A program made the position numbers and the translations under genes. This document shows positions 28,528-36,243 of a DNA stretch of 61,475 nt, piece by piece. The first letter of the stretch is position 1. Each line of letters begins with the position of its first letter. The notes below the pieces were generated by a model. That model worked only from the letters and a program-made list of their open reading frames with translations. It searched no databases and had not been told where the DNA came from. The stretch is from Actinomycetota bacterium (GTDB lineage: Bacteria > Actinomycetota > Actinomycetes > Mycobacteriales > HKI-0501): contig JAVEDU010000062.1 of the NCBI GenBank assembly GCA_030840805.1, positions 1 to 61,475 on the forward strand, written 5' to 3'.

Positions 28528-29393
28528 GGGAGGTGCCTATCACCCTCTCGGCGAGGAGGCCCGGCGCAACGGCCTCCGCTGTGCGCAGAGCGTCCGCGGC
28601 CGTGCCGGTGTCCCGGCCGTGCGTGCGCTTCGCGGTGCTGCGCCCCGCGTCCGTGTCCCGGCCGGGTTGCGCTCCACCACTCGGCTCGGCTGGTGAGCCC
28701 CTTCTCGTGGTGAGGGCACGAAAACGACTCCGGGTCACCGGGGTGGGCTCGCGGTGGCGCCCGACGAGTGTCCCCGCCCGGGCAAGCGCCCTCGGCACGT
28801 CCCCTTCCACCCCCGCGCCGTCGCCCCCGGGCGGGCCAGCTGCCCGGAGGCACATTCGATCGGCAATTGCCAACCGGATATTGCCACACGCAACGCGTTC
28901 CCCTTCTCGCTAACCGCGGTGCGCCGCCGCCGGCCGACCGCACCGAAACCTGCACCCGCGTCCGCCCGGCGAATTGCGACACGGAACAACTCGCTAATTC
29001 GCATTGGCTGCGACGACAAAGTTGCGCCGATATGCGACGCGGTCCCGCGTACCGCCCGCCTCCCCTCCTTCGGGGAGAGGGCGGGGGAGGTCGGGGCACG
29101 TCACAATGCACGGTCCGGGCCCCCATCGGGCAACTCGGGACGGCCATATCGGCGATCATGGGCTCGAATCCGGAGAGCGACCTACCGTGACGCAGTGTAG
29201 TGAGCGGAGGTGACCGTCCGTAGTCAAAAACTGCGCAAGTGTGCACAGGCGGTCCGTCCGGAGTCACCGCTATCACCAGCCGTAATCAAACAAGCCCGGT
29301 ACGCATCGGTCGTGGAGGCCGGGGGCGGACCGTCAGGAAAGCCTGATTCCGGGCATTGTGTGGCCTCGGTCACCGGCGTACGGTGAGGCACCC
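28528..29393. other. Intergenic region upstream of the hydrogenase locus
   Basis: No convincing gene is seen in this 866-base stretch; the open frames on both strands lack family features. Bases about 28850-29050 and 29210-29310 are noticeably less GC-rich than the surroundings, as expected for a promoter region. It must contain the promoter of the divergent FAD oxidoreductase and probably that of the hydrogenase operon. I could not identify a regulator binding site by eye. Confidence 0.6.
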
Positions 29394-29441
29394 ATGAGCA
29401 ATGACTCGGGCCGAGGAGGCACGGGATGGCTCAGCCGGTAA
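29394..29441 (+). CDS. Possible 15-residue leader peptide overlapping the first hydrogenase-locus gene
   Basis: A 15-codon open frame (MSNDSGRGGTGWLSR) begins 6 bases after GAGG and ends 16 bases inside the first SIS-domain gene, in another frame. The ribosome-binding site of that gene (GAGGAGG) lies inside this short frame. It could couple translation of the first gene. It may also be chance. Confidence 0.25.
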   Translation: MSNDSGRGGTGWLSR

Positions 29442-30052
29442 CTGTCGAAGACCGCGCCGCGGTAGACGAATGCTTTCTTCGTCGTACCGAAGCGGGCCGG
29501 TTGCTGGCGGCTGACGCGGAGCGGGTCGCGCGCGCTTGTCACGACATGGCGGTGCGATTCCACTCCGGTGGTCGACTCATCGTTTTCGGCAATGGCGGGT
29601 GCAGTGCGGATGCGCAGCATCTCGCCGTGGAATTCGTGCACCCGGTCATCGTCGGGAAGCGCGCGCTGCCCGCGTTCTCGCTCACGAACGACGTGGCGAC
29701 CCTGACCGGGATCGCGCGGTCGCAGGGGTTCGACGAGGTGTACGCCCATCAGCTGCGGTACGTGGGCGTCGGCACGGACATCGCCCTGGGGATCTCCCCG
29801 GACGGGCACTGCGCGAACGTGCTGCGCGGGCTCGAGGAGGCCGCCGGCCTCGGCATGTTGACCATCGCGCTCGTCGGCGGCGACGGCGGTCCGATCGCGG
29901 CGCACCCCGTGGTGCGGCACGCGCTGATCGCCCACTCCGCCGACGCGGAGGTGGTCAAGGAGGTGCACGTGACGATGTACCACGTCCTGTGGGAGCTCGT
30001 GCACGTGTTCTTCGAGCAACCGGGCGTGCTCGCGCCGGAGGTCATCCGGTGA
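29426..30052 (+). CDS. SIS-domain protein, GmhA-like (altered phosphate loop), hydrogenase locus
   Basis: A 208-residue protein of the phosphosugar-isomerase SIS fold, closest in form to sedoheptulose-7-phosphate isomerase GmhA. The N-terminal strand-loop is FGNGGCSADAQHLAVEF (Gly55 on), keeping Glu69 at the position of the catalytic GmhA glutamate, and the C-terminal helix keeps EVHVTMYH. But the phosphate-binding loop normally STSGxS is SPDGHC here (Ser124-Cys129), so two of the serines are lost. It starts with a strong site (GAGGAGG) and its stop overlaps the next gene. Expected to act with the second SIS protein; role in hydrogenase maturation unknown. Confidence 0.88.
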   Translation: MAQPVTVEDRAAVDECFLRRTEAGRLLAADAERVARACHDMAVRFHSGGRLIVFGNGGCSADAQHLAVEFVHPVIVGKRALPAFSLTNDVATLTGIARSQGFDEVYAHQLRYVGVGTDIALGISPDGHCANVLRGLEEAAGLGMLTIALVGGDGGPIAAHPVVRHALIAHSADAEVVKEVHVTMYHVLWELVHVFFEQPGVLAPEVIR

Positions 30053-30297
30053 AGCCCGTCCAGATCGGTATGCCGGTGCGGATGACGCCCGTGGTGCCCG
30101 AATGCCACGGCGAGGTCTGCATCACCTGTTCGGACGAGGCCGTCCCGGTCCGCATCGTGGAGTTGTTCGGTGCGGGGCTGGCGATGGTCGACACGGGAGA
30201 GACCGTGGAGGAGGTGAGTGTGGCCCTCGTCGAGGCTGAGGTCGGCGACACCGTCCTGGTGCACGCCAAGGAGGCCATCGCCGTGGTCCGGCAATGA
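30049..30297 (+). CDS. Divergent HypC/HupF-family chaperone
   Basis: An 82-residue HypC/HupF-family protein. HypC proteins carry the iron-cyanide-carbonyl group between HypD and the hydrogenase large subunit, using an N-terminal Cys2. Here the N-terminus reads MKPVQIGMPVRM, so Cys2 is absent; instead there is a cysteine cluster ECHGEVCITCSDEA at residues 20-33 before the usual beta-barrel (VRIVELFGAGLAMVDT). It overlaps both neighbouring SIS-domain genes. A standard hypC is encoded later in the same locus, so this one likely has a different job. Confidence 0.85.
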   Translation: MKPVQIGMPVRMTPVVPECHGEVCITCSDEAVPVRIVELFGAGLAMVDTGETVEEVSVALVEAEVGDTVLVHAKEAIAVVRQ

Positions 30298-30989
30298 TGC
30301 AGGCACAACGACCCGGAGCGGGTATGGAATCGCTCTACCCCTTTCTGTACGCGGACCAGGGGCAGAGCGTTGATGCGGTGCTCGCCGAGGTCCGCCGCTC
30401 CACGGCCGAGAAGGCCGTGGAGATCGTGGCGCTCCGCGAGGAGGTGGCCACCAGGTACGCCGGTCAGCTCCTGGCCTGCGCGAGCGAGATGGCGGCCGCC
30501 TTCGCCGGCGGCGGACGGTTGTTCGCCTTCGGCAACGGCGGGAGCAGTACCGACGCGCAGACCGTCTCCAGTCTGTTCATGGCTCCGCCCCGCGGGCGGC
30601 CGTTACCGGCATTCTCGCTCACTGCGGATGTCGCGACGGTGACCGCGTTGTCCAACGATGTGGGTTTCGAGGTGGTGTTCGCCCGGCAGATCGCGGCGTT
30701 CGGCCGTGCCGGCGACATCGCGATCGGGCTCTCCACCAGCGGCGGGTCCGCGAACGTGCTGCGGGCATTCGACGAGGCCGGCCGCCGCGGCCTCATGACC
30801 GTCGGTCTGGCCGGCTACCACGGCGGCAAGATGGCCGAGGCCGACACGATCGACCACCTGTTCGTCATCCCCTCGTCGTCCGTGCACCGGATCCAAGAGG
30901 CGCAGACCACCGTCTACCACGTCCTGTGGGAGCTGACGCAGCGCGCTCTGGAACGCACGGCGGTCGCAGGGACACCCGGCCCGTCGTAG
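30294..30989 (+). CDS. Second SIS-domain protein, GmhA-like (catalytic Glu replaced)
   Basis: A 231-residue SIS-fold protein related to the other SIS protein of this locus. The phosphate-binding loop is intact (LSTSGGSANVL, Ser147-Ser152), and the strand-loop FGNGGSSTDAQTVSSLF is normal until the position of the catalytic glutamate, which is Leu94. The C-terminal helix reads IQEAQTTVYHVLWEL; the first histidine of that helix is also lost. An extra 30 residues at the N-terminus set it apart from its partner. It begins by overlap with the HypC-like gene and is followed 37 bases later by hhyS. Confidence 0.88.
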   Translation: MMQAQRPGAGMESLYPFLYADQGQSVDAVLAEVRRSTAEKAVEIVALREEVATRYAGQLLACASEMAAAFAGGGRLFAFGNGGSSTDAQTVSSLFMAPPRGRPLPAFSLTADVATVTALSNDVGFEVVFARQIAAFGRAGDIAIGLSTSGGSANVLRAFDEAGRRGLMTVGLAGYHGGKMAEADTIDHLFVIPSSSVHRIQEAQTTVYHVLWELTQRALERTAVAGTPGPS

Positions 30990-31026
30990 AGAGCGGCGGG
31001 CACGCCGTTCGTGGAGAGGTGATGAC

Positions 31027-32121
31027 ATGACTGCAACGGCGACCGAGGCAGAGGCTGCGCGACAGGATACCGACCCGGTCCTGCACATCCTGTGGATCAA
31101 CGCAGGCCTCAGCTGTGACGGTGACTCGGTGGCACTCACCGCGGCCACCCAGCCCAGCATCGAAGAGATCGTTCTCGGCGGCCTTCCCGGCCTGCCGAAG
31201 GTTCAGGTGCACTGGCCCCTCATCGACTTCGAGTGCGGCCCTTACCAGGGCGCCGACAACTTCATCGAGTGGTTCTACAAGGCCGACCGGGGTGAGCTCG
31301 AACCGTTCGTGCTCGTGGTGGAGGGCTCCATCCCGAACGAGAAGATCAAGCCGGAGGGCTACTTCTCCGGGTTCGGCAACAACCCCGACACCGTCACCGA
31401 CGGGAGCCAGTTCAGCGCCCAGCCGATGACGACGCCGGAGTGGCTGGACCGGCTGTCCCCGAAGGCGACGGCGATCCTCGCGGTCGGTACCTGCGCCACC
31501 TACGGTGGCATCCACGCGATGGCGGGCAACCCGACCGGGGCGATGGGTGTCGCGGACTACCTCGGCTGGGACTGGAAGTCCAAGGCCGGTCTCCCGATCG
31601 TCAACGTGCCGGGCTGCCCCATCCACCCGGACAACCTCAGCGAGACGATCCTGTACCTGCTGTACCAGGTCGCCGGCCAGGCACCGATGATCCCGCTCGA
31701 CGAGGCACTGCGGCCCACCTGGCTGTTCGGCAAGACCGTGCACGAGGGCTGCGACCGCGCCGGCTACTACGAGCAGGGCGACTTCGCCACCGAGTACGGC
31801 TCGCCGAAGTGCATCGTCAAGCTCGGCTGTTGGGGCCCGGTCGTGAAGTGCAACGTCCCGAAGCGGGGCTGGATCAACGGCATCGGCGGCTGCCCGAACG
31901 TGGGCGGGATCTGCATCGGCTGCACGATGCCCGGCTTCCCCGACAAGTTCATGCCGTTCATGGACGAGCCACCGGGCAGCCGGGTCTCGGCCGCCGCGAG
32001 CGGGCTCTACGGGGGGTTGATCCGCGGTCTCCGCGGGGTGACTGCCCGAACGCTGGACAAGGAACCCAAGTGGCGTCACCCGGGCAAGGAGCTCAGCACC
32101 GGCTACCGGCGCAACTGGTGA
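31027..32121 (+). CDS. hhyS: Group 1h [NiFe] hydrogenase small subunit
   Basis: The 364-residue electron-transfer subunit carries three iron-sulfur clusters. The proximal cluster motif is NAGLSCDGDS: Cys30 and Asp33 replace the usual C-x2-C, the 3Cys:1Asp form known from oxygen-tolerant group 1h (formerly group 5) enzymes. Further ligands are VGTCATYGG, VPGCPIHPDN, HEGCDR, KLGCWGP and GGCPNVGGICIGCTMPGFPD. There is no Tat signal, so the enzyme is made without Tat export. The ribosome-binding site is GGAGAGGTGATGAC before the ATG. This enzyme class oxidises atmospheric-level H2. Confidence 0.97.
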   Translation: MTATATEAEAARQDTDPVLHILWINAGLSCDGDSVALTAATQPSIEEIVLGGLPGLPKVQVHWPLIDFECGPYQGADNFIEWFYKADRGELEPFVLVVEGSIPNEKIKPEGYFSGFGNNPDTVTDGSQFSAQPMTTPEWLDRLSPKATAILAVGTCATYGGIHAMAGNPTGAMGVADYLGWDWKSKAGLPIVNVPGCPIHPDNLSETILYLLYQVAGQAPMIPLDEALRPTWLFGKTVHEGCDRAGYYEQGDFATEYGSPKCIVKLGCWGPVVKCNVPKRGWINGIGGCPNVGGICIGCTMPGFPDKFMPFMDEPPGSRVSAAASGLYGGLIRGLRGVTARTLDKEPKWRHPGKELSTGYRRNW

Positions 32122-32164
32122 CCCCCATCCCCCACGGCAGCTCGTCTAGGAGACGTGACGCGCG

Positions 32165-33973
32165 ATGACGACAACCAAGGGCAGGCCCGCCACCGGAACC
32201 AGCACCCAGACTGGCCTCACCGAGATGGCGTTCGACCCCATCACCCGCATCGTCGGGAGCCTCGGGATCTACACCAAGATCGACTTCGGCCAGCGGAAGG
32301 TGGCCGAGTGCTACGCGACGTCGTCGGTCTTCCGCGGCTACAGCATCTTCATGCGCGGCAAGGACCCCCGCGACGCGCACTTCATCACCAGCCGAATCTG
32401 CGGCATCTGCGGTGACAACCACGCGACATGTTCGGTCTACAACCAGAACATGGCGTACGGCGTCCGGCCGCCGCACCTCGGCGAGTGGATCATCAACCTC
32501 GGCGAGGCCGCGGAGTACATGTTCGACCACAACATCTTCCAGGAGAACCTGGTCGGGGTGGACTACTGCGAGAAGATGGTCGCGGAGACCAACCCCGGTG
32601 TGCTCGAGCAGGCCAACAACACCCCGGCACCGCATGCCGAGGAGCACGGCTACAAGACCATCGGCGACATCATGCGGACGCTGAACCCGCTGGAGGGCGA
32701 GTTCTACCGCGAGGCGCTGCGGGTCAGCCGTGAGACGCGCGAGATGTTCTGCCTCATGGAGGGGCGCCACGTGCACCCGTCCACGCTGTACCCGGGCGGC
32801 GTCGGCACGACGGCGACCGTGCAGCTGTTCACCGACTACCTGACTCGGCTCATGCGGTACGTCGAGTTCATGAAGCGCGTCGTCCCGCTGCACGACGACC
32901 TGTTCGACTTCTTCTACCAGGCCATTCCCGGGTACGAGGAGGTCGGCCGGCGCCGCGTCATCATCGGGTGCTGGGGCAGCCTGAACGACCCGGAGTACTG
33001 CGACTTCACGTACGAGCACATGAGCAACTGGGGCCGGAAGATGTTCGTCACCCCGGGCATCGTCGTCGACGGAAAGCTCGTCACGACCGACCTGGTGGAC
33101 ATCAACCTGGGCATCCGGATCCTGCTCGGCAGCTCGTACTACGAGGACTGGGAGGACCAGGAGACGTTCGCCAAGCACGACCCCCTGGGCAACCCGGTCG
33201 ACCGGCGGCACCCGTGGAACATGCACACGCTGCCGCGGCCGCAGAAGCGGAACTTCGACGACAAGTACTCCTGGTGCATGTCGCCGCGATGGTTCGACGG
33301 TACGGACTACCTCGCCATGGACACCGGCGGCGGGCCCCTGCCGCGTCTCTGGGTGACCGCGCTCGCGGGGCTGGTCAACACCCCGTACCTGCGGTCTACC
33401 GGCCACAGTGTCCAGATCGACCTGCCGAAGACGGCGACCAAGGGCGAGGTCAGCTTCGAGTGGAAGCCCCCGGTCGACCCGCAGGGTCAGCCGCTGTCGA
33501 ACGCGATCGAGCGGAACCGGGCGCGTACCTACTTCCAGGCGTACAGCGCGGCCATCGCGCTGCACTTCGTGGAGCAGGCGCTGCTCGAGGTCCGGGCCGG
33601 CCACACCAAGACGTGGGAGCCGTTCAAGGTTCCGGACGAGGCGATCAGCTGCGGCTTCACCGAGGCGGTGCGCGGCGTGCTGTCGCACCACATGGTCATC
33701 CGTGGCGGGAAGATCGCGAACTACCACCCGTACCCGCCGACCCCGTGGAACGGCTCCGTCCGTGACGTCTACGGAACCCCCGGTCCGTACGAGGACGCGG
33801 TGCAGAACACGCCGATCTTCGAGGAGAACCCCCCGGAGAAGTTCAAGGGCATCGACATCATGCGGGCGGTGCGCAGCTTCGACCCGTGCCTGCCCTGCGG
33901 TGTCCACATGTACCTGGGCAACGGCAAGTCGGTCGACAAGGTCCACTCGCCGACGATGTACAACGCGGACTGA
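32165..33973 (+). CDS. hhyL: Group 1h [NiFe] hydrogenase large subunit
   Basis: The 602-residue catalytic subunit splits H2 at a Ni-Fe site. The N-terminal ligand motif is SRICGICGDNHATC about residue 77-90 and the C-terminal motif is DPCLPCGVH with Cys575, Cys578 and His581. The 21 residues after His581 (MYLGNGKSVDKVHSPTMY then NAD) are the peptide removed during maturation by the locus protease. It is preceded by an AGGAGACG ribosome-binding site. A strong hairpin separates it from the next gene. Confidence 0.97.
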   Translation: MTTTKGRPATGTSTQTGLTEMAFDPITRIVGSLGIYTKIDFGQRKVAECYATSSVFRGYSIFMRGKDPRDAHFITSRICGICGDNHATCSVYNQNMAYGVRPPHLGEWIINLGEAAEYMFDHNIFQENLVGVDYCEKMVAETNPGVLEQANNTPAPHAEEHGYKTIGDIMRTLNPLEGEFYREALRVSRETREMFCLMEGRHVHPSTLYPGGVGTTATVQLFTDYLTRLMRYVEFMKRVVPLHDDLFDFFYQAIPGYEEVGRRRVIIGCWGSLNDPEYCDFTYEHMSNWGRKMFVTPGIVVDGKLVTTDLVDINLGIRILLGSSYYEDWEDQETFAKHDPLGNPVDRRHPWNMHTLPRPQKRNFDDKYSWCMSPRWFDGTDYLAMDTGGGPLPRLWVTALAGLVNTPYLRSTGHSVQIDLPKTATKGEVSFEWKPPVDPQGQPLSNAIERNRARTYFQAYSAAIALHFVEQALLEVRAGHTKTWEPFKVPDEAISCGFTEAVRGVLSHHMVIRGGKIANYHPYPPTPWNGSVRDVYGTPGPYEDAVQNTPIFEENPPEKFKGIDIMRAVRSFDPCLPCGVHMYLGNGKSVDKVHSPTMYNAD

Positions 33974-34000
33974 ACGACCGGCCCGCAGCCACGGTAGCAA

Positions 34001-34030
34001 CCCCCCGTGGGCCGGTCGGCCCACGGGGGG
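34001..34030 (+). terminator. Intra-operon hairpin after hhyL
   Basis: A perfect 13-bp stem (CCCCCCGTGGGCC and its complement) with a 4-base GGTC loop lies 27 bases after hhyL and 34 bases before the next gene. Such a hairpin within an operon may end part of transcription or protect the 3' end of the hhySL message, giving more structural subunit than accessory protein. Confidence 0.75.
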
Positions 34031-34064
34031 ACCGGCGCCCGGACATCCAGGAGAGGTGGCACTG

Positions 34065-34937
34065 ATGGCTCGAGGGACCAACACCCGAGAGGCCGGCGAG
34101 CGGGTCGAACGGCTGCTCGGCGAGCTCGGGATGTCGGCGGACGCCGTCGTCCGGGAGAAGGCCGAGGATCTCGCTCGGACGCTGGTGGAGTTGTACGGCG
34201 CGGGCCTGGAGCGCGTCGTGGAGATCGTGGGGGAGCGCCCGGACGGCGAGGACATCGTCCGGGTGCTCGCCGACGACAAGTTCGTGGGGAGCCTGCTGGT
34301 CCTCCACGACCTGCACCCCGTCCCGCTGATCGAGCGCGTCCAGACGGCGCTGGACGGCGTGCGGCCGTATCTCGGCTCGCACGCGGGCGGGGTGGAGTTC
34401 CTCGGGATCGACGACGCGGGCGTCGCGCACCTCGCGCTCGAGGGCAGCTGTGACGGCTGTCCGTCGTCCCTCGTCACCGTCAAGCTCGCGATCGAGCGGG
34501 CGATCATGGACGCCGCACCGGAGCTGACGGGGCTGGAGGTCGAGGGCGTCGTCCCGGAGAAGGCCGGCCCCAAGCTCCACCAGATCGGCGGTCTCACCCG
34601 GCGGCCGGAGTCGGACTGGGTCCGGCTCGTCGACGTGACCGCGCTCGCTCCCGGCGACGTGCGGCCGACCACTGTGGACGGACTGCGGATCGTGGTGTGC
34701 CGCACGGACGCCGGGTACTACGCGTACCGGGACGCCTGCGCCGGCTGCGACACCGCGCTGGCGGGCGCCGTGCTCACCGGCGGAACTCTTCAGTGCAGCG
34801 GTTGCGCCCGGCGGTACGACGTCCAGCGCGCCGGGCGCGAGCTGGACCCGACCGGCGAACCGTCGCATCTCGACCCGCTCCCGCTGGTGACCGACGACAA
34901 CGGCGTGCGCGTGGCGCTCCCGGCGGCGGCATCATGA
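34065..34937 (+). CDS. NifU-domain/Rieske-like iron-sulfur fusion protein (HhyE-like)
   Basis: A 290-residue protein. A helical N-terminal part (about 1-80) is followed by a NifU C-terminal-type domain with C129-x2-C132 (GSCDGCPSS), and then by a Rieske-like domain (about 190-280). The Rieske ligand positions are atypical: C225-x2-C228-x15-C244-x2-C247, where histidines are expected in true Rieske clusters. It should bind Fe-S clusters and could transfer electrons from HhyS to the respiratory chain, or deliver clusters. A comparable gene follows hhySL in mycobacteria. GGAGAGG lies 9 bases before the ATG. Confidence 0.9.
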   Translation: MARGTNTREAGERVERLLGELGMSADAVVREKAEDLARTLVELYGAGLERVVEIVGERPDGEDIVRVLADDKFVGSLLVLHDLHPVPLIERVQTALDGVRPYLGSHAGGVEFLGIDDAGVAHLALEGSCDGCPSSLVTVKLAIERAIMDAAPELTGLEVEGVVPEKAGPKLHQIGGLTRRPESDWVRLVDVTALAPGDVRPTTVDGLRIVVCRTDAGYYAYRDACAGCDTALAGAVLTGGTLQCSGCARRYDVQRAGRELDPTGEPSHLDPLPLVTDDNGVRVALPAAAS

Positions 34938-35599
34938 CGATCGGCGAAGCCGGACCGGGGAGCTCGCCGTTCACCGGGCTCGCCGGCCTGGAGCGACTCG
35001 TCCGCCCGGTCGCGAAGATCCGGCCGGGCGAGCGGTGCGAGCTGTGCGGCGAGCCGGTGCCCGACGAGCACAGCCACGTGGCCGACCTCGAGCACCGCAG
35101 CGTGATGTGTGCCTGCCGAGCCTGCTACCTGCTCTTCACCCACCGCGGTGCGTCGGCGGGCAAGTACCGCGCCATCCCGGACCGGTACCGCTACGACCCG
35201 TCGCCGCAGCTCACCGACATGCAGTGGGACGAGCTCCAGATCCCGGTGAAGCTCGCGTTCTTCTTCCACAACAGCACCCTGGAGACCGACGTCTGCTTCT
35301 ACCCCGGGCCGGGCGGGGCGATGGAGTCCGAGCTCCCGCTGGACGCGTGGAGCAACGTCGTCGCGGGCAACCCCGAGTTCGGCGATCTGGCGCCCGACGT
35401 GGAGGCGCTGCTGGTGCAGCGCCGGGACGGGGACGGGTTCGAGTTCTTCGGGGTGCCGATCGATGCCTGCTACGAGCTGGTCGGCCTCGTGCGGCTGAAC
35501 TGGAAGGGCTTCGACGGCGGGCAGGAAGTGTGGCGCGAGCTCGGGGACTTCTTCGACCGGCTGCGCGAGCGGAGCACGGTCGTCGGAGGTGGCGCCTGA
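34934..35599 (+). CDS. DUF5947-family protein of the hydrogenase locus
   Basis: A 221-residue protein that resembles DUF5947 proteins found beside group 1h hydrogenases. It has cysteine pairs near residue 35 (CELCGEPV) and 60 (MCACRACYLLF), likely for a zinc or Fe-S site, then a region GKYRAIPDRYRYDPSPQL and a beta-rich remainder (FFFHNSTLETDVCFYPGPGG). No membrane segment. ATGA overlap with the previous gene and one-base overlap with the next. Function unknown. Confidence 0.82.
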   Translation: MTIGEAGPGSSPFTGLAGLERLVRPVAKIRPGERCELCGEPVPDEHSHVADLEHRSVMCACRACYLLFTHRGASAGKYRAIPDRYRYDPSPQLTDMQWDELQIPVKLAFFFHNSTLETDVCFYPGPGGAMESELPLDAWSNVVAGNPEFGDLAPDVEALLVQRRDGDGFEFFGVPIDACYELVGLVRLNWKGFDGGQEVWRELGDFFDRLRERSTVVGGGA

Positions 35600-36243
35600 T
35601 GTTCGACCTCGTCTTCGACTGCGTGGACTGCAAGCCGGACCGGTACGGGGCCAGCCCCGCGCTGGTGTTCAAGCTGCGCATCGCGGAGACGACGGGGACG
35701 AAGCTCCACTCGATCGGGCTGCGATGTCAGTTCCGCATCGAGCCCCAGCGCCGCCACTACTCGGCGGCGGAGAGCCAGGGCCTGACGGACCTGTTCGGCG
35801 GACCCGAGCGGTACGGCGAGACGCTGCACCCGATGCAGCTCGCCATGATGGCGGTGAACGTCCAGGGCTTCACGGGCAGTACCGAGGTCGACGTCACGGT
35901 GCCCTGCTCGTACGACCTGGAGGTGGCGACCGGCCGGTACTTCGACGCGCTGCGCGAGGGGGACATCCCGCTGGTCCTGCTGTTCAGCGGCACCGTGTTC
36001 TACCGGACCGACGACGGCAGCGTGACGGTCGGCCAGATCCCGTGGGACAAGGAGGCGAGCTACCGCCTCCCGGTGGCGATCTGGCGGGAGATGATCGACA
36101 TCTTCTTCCCCAACAGCGGCTGGCTGATGCTCCGCAACGACACGGTCGCGGCGCTCACCCGGTTCAAGTCCCGCGAGGCGGTCGCCGGCTGGGACGAGAC
36201 GCTGGCGCTGCTCCTCGACCGGGCGGGGGAGGAGCGGCCATGA
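35599..36243 (+). CDS. DUF6084-family protein of the hydrogenase locus
   Basis: A 214-residue protein resembling DUF6084, a family seen next to group 1h hydrogenases. It begins with a cysteine pair (FDCVDCKPDR), followed by an all-beta-like stretch with LVFKLRIAETTG and LRCQFRIEPQRRHYS. There is no signal or membrane segment. It is coupled on both sides by stop-start overlaps. It probably binds a partner protein of the hydrogenase, but nothing in the sequence fixes this. Confidence 0.82.
   Translation: MFDLVFDCVDCKPDRYGASPALVFKLRIAETTGTKLHSIGLRCQFRIEPQRRHYSAAESQGLTDLFGGPERYGETLHPMQLAMMAVNVQGFTGSTEVDVTVPCSYDLEVATGRYFDALREGDIPLVLLFSGTVFYRTDDGSVTVGQIPWDKEASYRLPVAIWREMIDIFFPNSGWLMLRNDTVAALTRFKSREAVAGWDETLALLLDRAGEERP

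Noticed and set aside
28528-29393. Several open frames of 60-250 codons in the gap before the hydrogenase locus
   Set aside because: No ribosome-binding sites, no recognisable domains, Arg/Pro/Gly-rich composition; better seen as promoter and spacer DNA.
32093-34705. 870-codon open frame on the minus strand opposite hhyL
   Set aside because: Antisense to the hydrogenase large subunit and iron-sulfur gene; low-complexity Arg/Ser/Val composition.
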